A stretch of DNA of 64,000 bases from JAQIBY01 sp963676165 (lineage in GTDB: Bacteria; Bacteroidota; Bacteroidia; Bacteroidales; ML635J-15), in the NCBI GenBank assembly GCA_963676165.1, contig OY781043.1:496001-560000 (forward strand). The letters run 5' to 3'. A model generated the notes under the pieces. The model was not told the DNA's origin. It saw nothing but the letters and a program-made list of their open reading frames with translations, and searched no databases. Of this stretch, positions 37,101-45,990 are shown piece by piece; the first letter of the stretch is position 1, and every line of letters starts with the position of its first letter. The position numbers and the translations under genes are program-made.

Positions 37101-37291
37101 ATGAGGTGGACGGTATCAAAGAAGAAGCGAGAGAGAAACAAATGCAAATTCGTGGCTTGGAAGAACAGGAAGCAATGCAGGATAAGAATATGAGAATTCA
37201 AAATCCTGATGGAACTCAAGGTGAAATGCCATCCGATAGTACAAGTGTTACTCCTGATGTTGAACCAGAAATCCCTGAAGACAATGAATAA
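34151..37291 (+). CDS. Large secreted TPR protein
   Basis: 1046 residues. The frame opens upstream at a GTG (34106), but the ATG at 34151 begins a clear signal peptide (1-20, cleavage after GFA) and is taken as the start. The whole mature part is TPR repeats, with conserved A/G-Y-x-x-G and 'YYKTGDYGKALEWMKKYE', 'YYNIGYAYFKQKKYDQA' and similar pairs. It ends in an acidic, disordered tail ('PDVEPEIPEDNE'). It is probably periplasmic and a scaffold for envelope proteins. It overlaps the next gene, an outer-membrane barrel, by 8 bp, so the two are likely to act together, perhaps as an assembly or export module. Confidence 0.82.
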   Translation: MKKAVLTGILFSLAVIGFAQKSLNYTNRLQEFNNALELYEQKKYSAAQNAFNQFMERDDINDALLREDAEYYASLCAMKLYNRDVNHLIEQFIFNHPENPKINQASFQLANHYFRETKYKSALKWYDKVDERSLPELQLSEYYFKTGFCHYARKDYSKADKAFYEIYNNNDFYGPLAKYFYSHIKYLNKQYQTALEGFESLANHELFAKIVPFYITQIYHIQTRYDDVIAYAPEMLKSIEGERTNEIARIIAEAYYKTGDYGKALEWMKKYEANAEELSDTDYYQLGFAYFQKGEYNRAATYLTEVIGVEDSLTQNAAYHLAKCYIEMDDKARAKTAFGIAAHNEFDKEIAEDALFNYAKICFELDYSPFAEAINSFNKFITKYPNSIRIDEAYEFLLQAVLGTKNYEQAIKVIEQVPQRTPEIDEAYQRLAYFKALEFFADLNLDKAIEYFDKSLEFKQYSPEYKALAYYWKADAFYRQKKYNQTITLLNEFLVTSGAIRLPEYGKAYYNIGYAYFKQKKYDQAGIWFRKFEEHVGSGSSDLLCDAYGRIGDCYFVNSQFAPAETYYAKATQNCTYNVDYAWYQKAIAQGRLKNYNAKVASLNSLRMNYPESRYQASALYEIARTYHSNIENQDSAIYHYESFTELYSEAPQMKMVLSSLANLYYVKQQYELSLETCKAIVAKYPGTNESVVALEMIKNISVEMNNTSIYVDYVESEGVETDITEFEKDSLVYASAEKLFVSNDIDGAITSFQNYLDKYPNGHYALEANFYQAQCYYSKEQYEHALPGYQFVIDKPTGMFTEESLLKASTISFDKEQYEQAYTYYSGLEKLTEQQSRIKIARLGMLRSAWLAENYDFVIVAAKKMLETQDMSDAETRESHYKLANAYYKTGKANKALSHYSELSGEVTSYEGGEAKYYVAKINYEMGYDDVAENTIVNFTEQNSPHRYWLAKGFLLLADIYVDRTEYFQASHILQSLLDNYTDEVDGIKEEAREKQMQIRGLEEQEAMQDKNMRIQNPDGTQGEMPSDSTSVTPDVEPEIPEDNE

Positions 37292-39005
37292 ATATCTTGT
37301 GAAATTATTAAGCGTATTAAGTTTTGTGTTGATTATTCCATTCGCTGGGATAGCTCAAAACGATGACGAAGCAACAGATGAGAATCTGAGCAATCAGCAG
37401 GTAACAGTTGTGACAACTTATACTCCTGTTATCAATGATGCGTATCGTATGGAACAGCTGCCACAAATTGTGGATACATTTAAAGCTGAACCTAAATTTA
37501 CTTACGATATTTTCAGTAAGCTTCAACCAACAGTGTTGCATCCAACTCCTTTGCAAGCAGCCAAGCTTGAAGGTGAGCCTAAAGATCATCTTGATAATGG
37601 TTATGCTAAACTAGCGATAGGGAGTAAACTTACCTTAAATGCGGATTTGTATTACATGAATACCCGTAATAGCAGTACGAATTGGGGCGTGGTTGGAAAA
37701 CATTTGTCATCTCAAGGGAAACTTAAAAATCCGAAAAATGAGCGTGTATATGCAGGTTATGATCAAAGCAGTATTGGAGCATTTGTGAAAAAAATGCATG
37801 CATACACAACACTCACAGGGAATTTTAATTTTAAATCCTCACAGCATTTCTTTTATGGCTTTAATCCAGTAAATTTATCCATGGATACCCTTTTGATTCC
37901 TGATGATAGAGAGGATTTTATTGATGGAAATTTCAGACAAAGATATTCTGTTATGTCTATTCGTGCAGGGGCCTCATCACACTTTCCACAAATAAAGAAA
38001 ATCAATTTTGATGTGGGTTTGAAGTACGATTTGTGGTTTGATGCCAATAAAAATTTAGAGCACAATATTGATTTGCAGGCAAATTTTAATCGGAAAATTA
38101 AAAAGGAAATTGTGGGTATTAATACCCAGCTCTTGCTTATTCCGGCAAAATATCTTGACCCATCTTTGATGTATATTGATTTGTCTCCTTATTTGAAACA
38201 CAATACTGATAACTTTAAGTTGAAATTAGGTTTGAAAACCCAAATGCAATTTCTTAAAGATAGTTCAGATTTTCATTTCTATCCTGATGTGGAAATTCAG
38301 CACAATATTGCGGATGTTATTCTGCCTTATGCTAAGTTCTCTGGTAATTTAATGGCTAACTCTATGTTGCGATTAACAGAAGTGAATCCATACATTAATG
38401 ATACAATGATGGTTAGCCCGTCAAATATCAAGCAAAATATTTGTGTGGGGATAAAAGGACGTATTTCAGATGAAGTGCAGTTTAATATTAACGGACAATA
38501 TAATAAGGTGGATGATCAGCATTTCTTTGTGACAGACTTTACTTCACCATTACAAAATCGTTTCAATGTTGTTTATTCCGATGTGGAAATGTTTAAAGCC
38601 TATGCTGAGCTGAATTTTGAATTTGGTGACAAACTGAATGTGCGTTTGCATGGATTGTATAATCATTATACCTGGCTGAAAGACATTGACTATGCATGGC
38701 ATGTTCCCGTATTCCGGTCTGGATTATATGCATCGTATAAAGTATTGCCACAGTTGAATGTGCATGCTCAAGCATTTGTGGATGGGAAACGCTATGCTGC
38801 TGTGCAACTGACGGACCCAACTTCTGAAGGATTTGCTGAAATGGATCCTGTAATTGATGTTAATCTTGGCGCTGATTATCAGATAAGCAGTCAGTTAAGT
38901 GCTTTCGTTCAGTTGAATAATCTTGCAGGTCAGAATTATGAAATTTGGTATCAATACCCAGTTTATGGTTTCCATTTTATGGGCGGTATCAAATATGGAT
39001 TTTAA
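37284..39005 (+). CDS. Outer-membrane beta-barrel protein (TonB-receptor-like barrel)
   Basis: 573 residues from the ATG at 37284, which overlaps the stop of the TPR gene. The signal peptide (1-24, cleavage after GIA) is followed by a short segment 'QQVTVVTTYTPVINDAYRM' and then alternating amphipathic strands to the end, finishing with the aromatic 'GGIKYGF', typical of outer-membrane barrels. No plug domain or TonB box is clear, so a porin-like or accessory barrel is more likely than a true TonB-dependent receptor. Cargo or substrate is unknown. Its place between a large TPR protein and gyrB is a useful mark for comparing genomes. Confidence 0.75.
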   Translation: MNKYLVKLLSVLSFVLIIPFAGIAQNDDEATDENLSNQQVTVVTTYTPVINDAYRMEQLPQIVDTFKAEPKFTYDIFSKLQPTVLHPTPLQAAKLEGEPKDHLDNGYAKLAIGSKLTLNADLYYMNTRNSSTNWGVVGKHLSSQGKLKNPKNERVYAGYDQSSIGAFVKKMHAYTTLTGNFNFKSSQHFFYGFNPVNLSMDTLLIPDDREDFIDGNFRQRYSVMSIRAGASSHFPQIKKINFDVGLKYDLWFDANKNLEHNIDLQANFNRKIKKEIVGINTQLLLIPAKYLDPSLMYIDLSPYLKHNTDNFKLKLGLKTQMQFLKDSSDFHFYPDVEIQHNIADVILPYAKFSGNLMANSMLRLTEVNPYINDTMMVSPSNIKQNICVGIKGRISDEVQFNINGQYNKVDDQHFFVTDFTSPLQNRFNVVYSDVEMFKAYAELNFEFGDKLNVRLHGLYNHYTWLKDIDYAWHVPVFRSGLYASYKVLPQLNVHAQAFVDGKRYAAVQLTDPTSEGFAEMDPVIDVNLGADYQISSQLSAFVQLNNLAGQNYEIWYQYPVYGFHFMGGIKYGF

Positions 39006-39076
39006 TCTTGCCTCTTTCGGTTGAAATTCCACTGTAATTGTTAATAAAATATGGAATTCAAAGCATATATCATGCC

Positions 39077-39104
39077 TTGAAATCACACAATTAATGTATC
39101 TTTG
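39077..39104 (+). promoter_or_regulatory. Promoter of gyrB
   Basis: TTG (39077-39079), a 17-bp gap and TATCTTTG (39097-39104) form one of the clearest promoters in the window. It sets the transcript start near 39111 and excludes the upstream in-frame ATG at 39094. Confidence 0.65.
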
Positions 39105-39135
39105 TGTGTTAAATAAAAATGCAGAATTTGTCGAG

Positions 39136-41082
39136 ATGGAAGAATTAAAAAAAGATCAGTATTCGGCGGAGAATATTCAGATACTCGAAGGACTTGAAGC
39201 TGTAAGAAAGCGTCCTGCGATGTATATTGGCGATATTGGAGTCAAAGGGCTTCATCATCTTGTTTATGAGGTTGTAGATAACTCCATTGATGAAGCAATG
39301 GCTGGTTATTGCGATACCATTGAGGTGACAATCAACGAAAATGGCAGTATTACAGTTCAGGATAACGGACGTGGTATTCCTGTTGATATGCACGAAAAAG
39401 AAGGGAAATCCGCCCTCGAAGTGGTTATGACAGTACTCCACGCAGGTGGAAAATTTGATAAAGATTCTTATAAAGTTTCTGGGGGTCTCCACGGTGTTGG
39501 GGTTTCTTGTGTAAATGCACTTTCTACAAGCCTGAAAGCGGAAATTCATCGTGAAGGTAAAATATATACTCAGGAGTATTCTATTGGTAAACCTCTTTCT
39601 GATATTCAAGAAATTGGAACCACAGATAAGACTGGGACAATTGTAACTTTTGTTCCTGATGGAAATATCTTTATTACCACGGAATATAAATATGAAATTC
39701 TTTCAAACCGTTTGAGAGAGCTTGCCTTCCTGAATAAAGGTGTAAGATTGACAATTCGTGATCTTCGCCCTGATGAAGAAGGAAATACCAAAGAAGCAAC
39801 ATATCTCTCAGAAGAAGGATTGAAAGAATTTGTTGAGTACCTTGATCAGAATCGTGAAACCATTTGCGAAGACATTATTCATATCTCAAAAGAGGATGAT
39901 GAAGTGCCTGTTGAGGTTGCAATGCAATACAATACTTCCTTTACAGAAAATGTACACTCTTATGTGAATAATATCAATACCATTGAAGGTGGAACACATT
40001 TAACTGGTTTCCGTCGTGGATTGACACGTACATTGAAAAATTATGCTGAAGAATCAGGATTACTTTCAAAATTAAAATTTGAAATTTCAGGAGATGATTT
40101 CCGCGAAGGATTAACTGCTGTTATTTCTGTGAAAGTTGCTGAACCTCAGTTTGAAGGGCAGACAAAAACAAAATTGGGAAACTCTGAAGTCTCTCAGTTT
40201 GTAACACAAGCTGTAAGCGTTGCTCTGAAAAATTATTTGGAAGAAAATCCCAAAGATGCGAAGACTATCGTCCAGAAAGTGATACTTGCTGCTACTGCTC
40301 GTCATGCTGCTCGTAAAGCACGCGAACTTGTACAGAGAAAATCTGCATTAACTGGTGCTGGTTTACCTGGAAAACTTGCAGATTGCTCAACTAAAGACGC
40401 TTCTATCGCTGAATTATTCCTCGTGGAGGGAGATTCTGCGGGTGGTACTGCAAAACAAGGACGTGACAGAATGTTTCAAGCAATTCTGCCTTTGAGAGGT
40501 AAAATCCTCAATGTGGAAAAAGCAATGCAACATAAAGTATTTGATAGTGAAGAGATCAAAAATATTTTTACTGCACTTGGTGTCGTTATCGGTACTGATG
40601 ATGATCCAAAAGCAGTGAACATGGAGAAACTTCGCTATGAAAAGATTGTTATTATGACGGATGCCGACGTGGATGGTAGCCACATTACAACGCTGATTAT
40701 GACATTCTTCTTCAGATACATTAAACCATTAATCGAACAAGGATTCCTTTATTTGGCAACTCCTCCATTGTATCTCATAAAAAAAGGAAAACAAGCTGAA
40801 TATGCTTGGTCAGAAGATGAGCGAAAAGCAATTGTTGAACAGTTTACTGCAAATGGAAGCGAGTCTGGATTACACATCCAACGTTATAAAGGTCTTGGAG
40901 AAATGAATGCAGAACAACTTTGGGAAACAACTATGAATCCTGAAACTCGTAAATTGCAACGTGTAACCATTGAAAATGCTGTAGAAGCTGATCAAGTCTT
41001 CTCCATGTTAATGGGGGATGAAGTTGCTCCTCGTCGTGAATTTATTGAGCAAAATGCAAAATATGCAAATATTGACGCTTAA
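39136..41082 (+). CDS. gyrB: DNA gyrase subunit B
   Basis: 648 residues from the ATG at 39136 (MEELKKDQYSAENIQ). The GHKL ATPase domain shows 'EVVDNSIDEAMAGYCD', 'DNGRGIPV' and 'SGGLHGVGVSCVNALS'; the transducer and TOPRIM domains follow with 'LFLVEGDSAGGTAKQGRDR' and 'MTDADVDGSHI'. With GyrA it introduces negative supercoils using ATP. The length is that of the short form, without the large insertion found in the enterobacterial protein. TOPRIM motifs match gyrase rather than ParE, judged by 'RGKILNVEKA'. It has its own promoter and a strong terminator. Confidence 0.98.
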   Translation: MEELKKDQYSAENIQILEGLEAVRKRPAMYIGDIGVKGLHHLVYEVVDNSIDEAMAGYCDTIEVTINENGSITVQDNGRGIPVDMHEKEGKSALEVVMTVLHAGGKFDKDSYKVSGGLHGVGVSCVNALSTSLKAEIHREGKIYTQEYSIGKPLSDIQEIGTTDKTGTIVTFVPDGNIFITTEYKYEILSNRLRELAFLNKGVRLTIRDLRPDEEGNTKEATYLSEEGLKEFVEYLDQNRETICEDIIHISKEDDEVPVEVAMQYNTSFTENVHSYVNNINTIEGGTHLTGFRRGLTRTLKNYAEESGLLSKLKFEISGDDFREGLTAVISVKVAEPQFEGQTKTKLGNSEVSQFVTQAVSVALKNYLEENPKDAKTIVQKVILAATARHAARKARELVQRKSALTGAGLPGKLADCSTKDASIAELFLVEGDSAGGTAKQGRDRMFQAILPLRGKILNVEKAMQHKVFDSEEIKNIFTALGVVIGTDDDPKAVNMEKLRYEKIVIMTDADVDGSHITTLIMTFFFRYIKPLIEQGFLYLATPPLYLIKKGKQAEYAWSEDERKAIVEQFTANGSESGLHIQRYKGLGEMNAEQLWETTMNPETRKLQRVTIENAVEADQVFSMLMGDEVAPRREFIEQNAKYANIDA

Positions 41083-41102
41083 GTCGGTTAAAATAAATTT
41101 GG

Positions 41103-41136
41103 AAAGCCTGCAGAATAAGATTTGCAGGCTTTTTTA
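41103..41136 (+). terminator. gyrB terminator
   Basis: A perfect 10-bp stem (AAAGCCTGCA and its complement), a 10-nt loop and a T run make a standard intrinsic terminator 20 bp after the gyrB stop. Confidence 0.85.
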
Positions 41137-41177
41137 TTGGGGAGGTGAATTTCCTGATTTATGCAATCCATATTAAA

Positions 41178-41759
41178 CTAGAGATTTACAAATTGTTTGA
41201 AACGCTTTAGCTTATATCCTTTTAGCTCCAAACTAATCATGTCAGGGGCAGCATAATAACGAAAAATTACATGTTCTGCTTTTGCCATTTTATCCACGAA
41301 ATCCTGCGGAAGATTATAACTGACTCTCGATATTTTCCGATTGTCTTCTGAGTATCCTGTTACAACAGAAATGCTACTTGAGTCTGCTGTCATTATGTTT
41401 TCTGTGTTTTCAGAAATCTCATGCACGTGTTCCCTCTCTATGGTGTTAATTTCTAGAGGGTAGGCTTGATCATCAATGATAATATAAACTTCGTTTTTCA
41501 AATTAAAACTTTTACCGTATAAATGAATGACATCATAAACTTCATATGTTGTACAATCAACACTTGAAATCTTTACAATACTTTGCTCCGCTGATGACAT
41601 GGGGGAATAATGTCGTTGCGAAGGGTAGTTTAATTTAAGCTGGCTACGTTCTGTGTTGTGCACTAAATCTGTTTCAGAAATAATTTGAGTTTGTAGCGTA
41701 CAGCTATTTAGTAAAAGAATCAGAAGTGCAAATGTGAGATTTCTATATGTATTATTCAT
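41178..41759 (-). CDS. Putative lipoprotein of unknown function
   Basis: 193 residues with a signal sequence that ends in a lipobox (LLNSC, Cys about 20). I do not recognise a family. The mature part is beta-rich ('KNEVYIIIDDQAYPLEI', 'HVIFRYYAAPDMISLELKGYKLKR'). It is read opposite to gyrB and toward it, and away from porP. The base composition is like that of its neighbours, so there is no sign of recent transfer. Confidence 0.7.
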   Translation of the reverse strand: MNNTYRNLTFALLILLLNSCTLQTQIISETDLVHNTERSQLKLNYPSQRHYSPMSSAEQSIVKISSVDCTTYEVYDVIHLYGKSFNLKNEVYIIIDDQAYPLEINTIEREHVHEISENTENIMTADSSSISVVTGYSEDNRKISRVSYNLPQDFVDKMAKAEHVIFRYYAAPDMISLELKGYKLKRFKQFVNL

Positions 41760-41900
41760 GCGCTGATTATTTAAAACTTACTTATTATGTTGAGAATTTC
41801 AGAAGAAAATATTATTCTGTCAAATCTTAATTTGATAGGAATCAAGTCAACATTGGACGGATTTCTCTGAAATTCTTTGTAAATTTACAAAAAACAAGGA

Positions 41901-42917
41901 ATGAAAAAACGTGATATCCTGAAATATTCATTGCTTTTTATTGTGGCAGCTTGTCTTGCAAGCGCAGGCTATGCTCAGGATATTCATTTTTCTCAGTTTT
42001 TCAATTCTCCACTTAACTTAAATCCTGCCAGCGCAGGACAGTTTGATGGAGATTATCGTTTTGTGGGAAATCACAAACAACAGTGGAGGTCGTTTGAAGA
42101 TGCTTACTCAACCTTTTCCGTTTCTGTGGACAGAGCCTTTTATCAGGATAAAGTGCTAAAGCCTGCAATTGGTCTGCTGTTTAATAATGATGTGGCAGGC
42201 GATGGTGATTTGGGAAGTATGCACATTGCATTGCCATTGGCAGCCTCCTATCAATGGGAAAAGATGATTTTTCGTTTGGGTTTATCTCCAACTTTTGTTC
42301 AGCATGGACTAAATTACAGCGCACTAACTTTTGGAAATCAGTACGATGGAGATCAATACGATCCCACTTTACCAAGCAATGAGATCCCAAGCTTAGAGCG
42401 GTTTTCTTACTTTGATTTAGCAGGAGGTATTGGCCTTGATTACCGTTATAATGATAGTATTAGTTTCTATTTCGGGGCTTCTGCTAATCATTTAATGGCA
42501 CCGCAAAAAACATTTTATTCCAATCCAAATGTTGTGCTGAATTTACGTTGGCAATGGTATGTTACTGCAAACATCCAACTTACTGATGATATATTTGCTC
42601 AACCTGCAATGTTTTTTATGAATCAAGGGACTTACCGGGAGTTTAATATGGGAAGTAATTTTCGTTTTGATTTTAATCCCCTTGGATTGCGCTCAGTGTA
42701 TGCAGGAGTATATATGCGTGCCCGGGATGCTGGCATCCTTATGTTTGGAATGGATTACAATCAAATTATTATGCAAATTAGTTACGATGTGAACTTTTCT
42801 GGCTTGCGCGTTATTAGCAATGGTAGAGGAGGAGTTGAACTATCATTAATTTATATCTTTAAACAAACAAAAATTCAGAATATACCCCCAATTCGCAAAT
42901 GTCCAGACTTTATCTAA
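41901..42917 (+). CDS. PorP/SprF-family type IX secretion outer-membrane protein
   Basis: 338 residues. Signal peptide 1-25. The mature N-terminus 'DIHFSQFFNSPLNLNPASAG' is the hallmark of PorP/SprF. The rest is a beta-barrel of about 14 strands. PorP is part of the T9SS; SprF-type paralogues are needed for export or attachment of type B (CHU_C) cargo such as SprB. The 3' end overlaps the TPR-PD40-OmpA gene by 19 bp, the usual PorP/PorE-type pairing. Which of the cargo proteins here depends on it is not known; the CHU_C adhesin at 22543 is the best candidate. Confidence 0.93.
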   Translation: MKKRDILKYSLLFIVAACLASAGYAQDIHFSQFFNSPLNLNPASAGQFDGDYRFVGNHKQQWRSFEDAYSTFSVSVDRAFYQDKVLKPAIGLLFNNDVAGDGDLGSMHIALPLAASYQWEKMIFRLGLSPTFVQHGLNYSALTFGNQYDGDQYDPTLPSNEIPSLERFSYFDLAGGIGLDYRYNDSISFYFGASANHLMAPQKTFYSNPNVVLNLRWQWYVTANIQLTDDIFAQPAMFFMNQGTYREFNMGSNFRFDFNPLGLRSVYAGVYMRARDAGILMFGMDYNQIIMQISYDVNFSGLRVISNGRGGVELSLIYIFKQTKIQNIPPIRKCPDFI

Positions 42918-44878
42918 ATATCTGTTTGACAATAAGTATTCTGTTTTCTGTCTCCGTTCAGGCGCAAGACATCAGAAGCCTAGTGGCATCTGGTGACTTA
43001 GCTGTTGAACAAGGCAATTATTATGGCGGAGCTGAGTTTTATCGTCGGGCATTGCGTATTAATCCAAACGTACCTGAAGTTGTTTTTAAGGCAGCTGAAG
43101 CCTATCGTATGGATAATGATTATGCAAAAGCTGCAAAATACTACAATAAGCTTGTCCCAAATCATGTTGGCACGTATCCTTTGGCTCAATTTTATTTAGC
43201 AGATATGCTTAAAACGCGAGCAGATTATCTCATGGCACAATATCATTTTCGTGAATTTTATGAATCGTATCCTAATGAGGATTATTATCGAATTGTGGCT
43301 AAACGAGAAATTATTGCATGTGAAAAAGCTCAGCTGATGATGTTTCGTCCTGTGATTTATGATATCATGCATACCACTGATTCGATAATTAACTCGTACT
43401 ATGCAGACTACGGCTTAGATGGTGTGAGAGATTCCATCATGTTTTTTGCATCTATTTTGCCAGATACAATAGATTCCAATCACTTTTATTCCCGTATTTA
43501 TCAATTGGATTTTAGGATGGATAGCTTACATCCGGAGAAATCTTTACTTCCTCCTTACATTAACCTTCCTTATGCTGATGTCGGAAATCCATTTTATAAT
43601 ACGAAAACTATGACCTTGTATTATACTGTGTCCGATAGTCTTCCGACTCGCATATTTCGATCAAAATGGAATGGTAATGCGTGGGGTTCCCCTGAGAAAT
43701 TGTCTCAGAAAATCAATGCCATAGGAGCAGTTACAACTCATCCAAGCATTGTGCATACGGATAGTTTGTCCTATTTAATTTATGCTTCTAACAAGACAGG
43801 AGGGATGGGAGGTTTTGATATCTATTTTCATATTATGTATGAAGACGGAACGTTCTCTGTCCCTAAAAACTGGGGAAGACGAGAGCCTGGAAATTCCAAA
43901 TTTGCATATTTAGTGGATACGACTTCCAGATTTAACACGCAAGGAAATGAAATTGCTCCTTATTATAATGTGTTGGATTCTACCTTGTATTTTAGTTCCG
44001 ACTGGGAGTATGGAATGGGGCAGTATGATATCTTTAAAATGAAAGCTCCAATTGGAGATACTTCTGAAATACAAAATCTTGGTTATCCAATTAATTCCCC
44101 ACAAAACGATTTAAACTTTCGCATTGATCGTACTGGACGATTGGCGTCTTTAACTTCAAATCGAGATGATGCATTGGCAGAAAAACATTTGTCTTGCTGT
44201 AACGATGTGTTTACGTATATTCTCCCCGAAATCATTATCCCAAAAACTGAGGAGGAAATACTTCAGGAACAGATTGTTATTATGAGTAGAGAGGCAGAAG
44301 AATTAATTCCTATTACCTTGTATTTCCATAATGATAGACCTGGTCCTGGAACATGGGATACAACAACTGACTTGCGTTACGATGAAACATTCAAAACTTA
44401 TATGGCTCGTCGGCAAGAGTACCTTAAGCAGTTTGCTGCAGGATTGCGTGGAGAAAAGGCTTATGCGGCTCAGGATAGCATAGAAGAATTTTTTGATAGG
44501 GAAGTGAATGGAGAATTCCAAAAATTGCGTAAATTTATGCTACTGATGAGTGAATTGTTGAAGAACGAACAGGAAATTCGCTTGACAATAAAGGGTTATA
44601 CAAGTCCGTTAAATACTCCGGAATATAACTTAAACCTTGCAAAGCGACGAATCAGTAGTTTGGTGAATTACATTGAACAATATGAAGGCGGAATGTTTCT
44701 TTCTTACATGGAAACAGGTTTATTAAGCATAGAAATTGTTCCCTTTGGTGAAACCCAGGTTCGTAAAGGTGTTAGTGATGATCCGAATGACAGACGTAAC
44801 TCTGTGTATAATCCATTGGCGGCTCAGGAACGTAAAATTCAAGTGATTGCAGTGAAATTTAACCGTGAACCCAAATAA
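42899..44878 (+). CDS. TPR-PD40-OmpA-like protein, PorP/SprF partner
   Basis: 659 residues. Signal peptide about 1-22. TPR repeats (about 28-130), PD40 propeller-like segments (about 230-440, e.g. 'YLIYASNKTGGMGGFDIYF' and 'LYFSSDWEYGMGQYDIF'), and a C-terminal OmpA-like part (about 515-659, 'LTIKGYTSPLNTPEYNLNLAKRR'). The OmpA motif is less regular than the usual peptidoglycan-binding form, so binding is uncertain. It lacks a clear CarboxypepD_reg domain, unlike the 47794 protein. Its start lies within porP/sprF, so the two are translated together; it is likely to be the periplasmic anchor of that barrel. Confidence 0.85.
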   Translation: MSRLYLNICLTISILFSVSVQAQDIRSLVASGDLAVEQGNYYGGAEFYRRALRINPNVPEVVFKAAEAYRMDNDYAKAAKYYNKLVPNHVGTYPLAQFYLADMLKTRADYLMAQYHFREFYESYPNEDYYRIVAKREIIACEKAQLMMFRPVIYDIMHTTDSIINSYYADYGLDGVRDSIMFFASILPDTIDSNHFYSRIYQLDFRMDSLHPEKSLLPPYINLPYADVGNPFYNTKTMTLYYTVSDSLPTRIFRSKWNGNAWGSPEKLSQKINAIGAVTTHPSIVHTDSLSYLIYASNKTGGMGGFDIYFHIMYEDGTFSVPKNWGRREPGNSKFAYLVDTTSRFNTQGNEIAPYYNVLDSTLYFSSDWEYGMGQYDIFKMKAPIGDTSEIQNLGYPINSPQNDLNFRIDRTGRLASLTSNRDDALAEKHLSCCNDVFTYILPEIIIPKTEEEILQEQIVIMSREAEELIPITLYFHNDRPGPGTWDTTTDLRYDETFKTYMARRQEYLKQFAAGLRGEKAYAAQDSIEEFFDREVNGEFQKLRKFMLLMSELLKNEQEIRLTIKGYTSPLNTPEYNLNLAKRRISSLVNYIEQYEGGMFLSYMETGLLSIEIVPFGETQVRKGVSDDPNDRRNSVYNPLAAQERKIQVIAVKFNREPK

Positions 44879-44889
44879 AAACTAAAACA

Positions 44890-45312
44890 ATGAAAGAAAG
44901 AACATTCTCAATGATTAAACCTTTGGCAGTGCAAAAAGGATTTATTGCTCCTATTCTTGATGATATCCATAAAGGTGGGTTTAAAATTATTGCCATTAAA
45001 ATGAAACAACTGACTCAAGAGCATGCTCAGCTCTTTTATGATATCCATAAAGACAAAGCATTTTATAATACCCTGGTCGATTTTATGAGTTCAGGTCCTG
45101 TTGTGGCTGTCGTGCTTGAAAAAGACAATGCAGTTGAGGATTTTCGTAAGATTATTGGGAATACGGATCCAGGAAAAGCAGAAGAAGGAACAATCCGTGC
45201 TAAATATGCTCAAGATATTACACATAATGCCGTGCATGGGTCGGATTCTGTCGAAAATGCAAAGCGCGAAATTTGCTTCTTTTTCAGTGAAACCGAGATA
45301 TATTCAATCTAA
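44890..45312 (+). CDS. ndk: Nucleoside diphosphate kinase
   Basis: 140 residues, normal length. 'TFSMIKPLAVQKG' at the N-terminus and 'NAVHGSDS' with the phosphorylated histidine (H116) identify the family. It moves the gamma-phosphate of ATP to other NDPs. The family Thr/Lys of 'TFAMIKPDAV' is varied at one place: 'KPLAV' has Leu where Asp is usual. It lies 11 bp after the OmpA-like gene and may be read with it. Confidence 0.96.
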   Translation: MKERTFSMIKPLAVQKGFIAPILDDIHKGGFKIIAIKMKQLTQEHAQLFYDIHKDKAFYNTLVDFMSSGPVVAVVLEKDNAVEDFRKIIGNTDPGKAEEGTIRAKYAQDITHNAVHGSDSVENAKREICFFFSETEIYSI

Positions 45313-45400
45313 AAAATATTTATCGCACGCGATAGAATGTTCGTCAGTTTTTGGTCTTCATTCGTCAAAATAATTTTTTAAATATTCTTTAACACATTAA

Positions 45401-45432
45401 TTTGGACTCAGTTTAAATAATAACTATTTTTA
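45401..45432 (+). promoter_or_regulatory. Promoter of the free-standing ECF sigma factor
   Basis: TTTG (45401-45404), 20 bp, then TATTTTTA (45425-45432), a close match to the group's -33/-7 boxes. It gives a leader of about 30 nt. Confidence 0.5.
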
Positions 45433-45467
45433 CATTGTAAAATTTAACTAATCTAAATAAATACCAT

Positions 45468-45971
45468 ATGAGACCAAATGAATTTAACACCAAGTTAATT
45501 GAACTGAAAGATAATCTGAAATATTTTGCCTATAGTTTAGTGTCTAACGATGAAGAGGCTGACGATTTAGTGCAGGAAACTTTTTTCAAAGCAATTTCTA
45601 ACCAAGAGAAATATACTGACAACACAAACTTTAAGGCATGGGTATTTACGATTTTGAAAAATACTTTCATTAATAATTACAATAAAGCGGCAAGACAAAA
45701 AACTGCTTTTGATAACACAAAAGATGCGTATTACCTGAATTCAGGACAAGCAGAGTCATCAATTAGCCCAGAGTCGACCTTTGCTGCAAATGAAATTACA
45801 AAAGCAATCGATGCATTGGATGATGCATATAAAATTCCTTTCGAGCGTTTTACCCATGGATTCAAATATCAAGAAATTGCGGATGAACTTGATCTTCCTA
45901 TTGGAACAGTGAAGAGTCGTATTTTCTTCGCTCGCAAGAAATTAATGGAGCAACTTAGTGATTTTAGATAA
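45468..45971 (+). CDS. Free-standing ECF sigma factor
   Basis: 167 residues. Region 2 shows 'VSNDEEADDLVQETFFKAISNQ' and 'NFKAWVFTILKNTFINNYNK'; region 4 shows 'AYKIPFERFTHGFKYQEIADELDLPIGTVKSRIFFARKKL'. No anti-sigma gene lies next to it. In Porphyromonas an ECF factor, SigP, controls T9SS genes; this gene sits inside a T9SS cluster and could do the same, though that is an inference from place only. It has its own promoter and a strong terminator. Confidence 0.93.
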   Translation: MRPNEFNTKLIELKDNLKYFAYSLVSNDEEADDLVQETFFKAISNQEKYTDNTNFKAWVFTILKNTFINNYNKAARQKTAFDNTKDAYYLNSGQAESSISPESTFAANEITKAIDALDDAYKIPFERFTHGFKYQEIADELDLPIGTVKSRIFFARKKLMEQLSDFR

Positions 45972-45990
45972 TCATATTTATAATTGGCCT

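Noticed and set aside
39145..39609. A 154-codon frame on the minus strand opposite gyrB
   Set aside because: It lies wholly inside the conserved ATPase domain of gyrB, has no signal or motif, and reflects the codon use of the sense gene.
41178..41759. Possible T9SS lipoprotein of the PorK type, given its place next to porP/sprF
   Set aside because: It is only 193 residues, reads in the opposite direction and shows no similarity to the sulfatase-modifying-like fold of PorK/GldK.
45331..45346. Short palindrome (TATCG...CGATA) after ndk as a terminator
   Set aside because: The stem has only five pairs and no T run follows.
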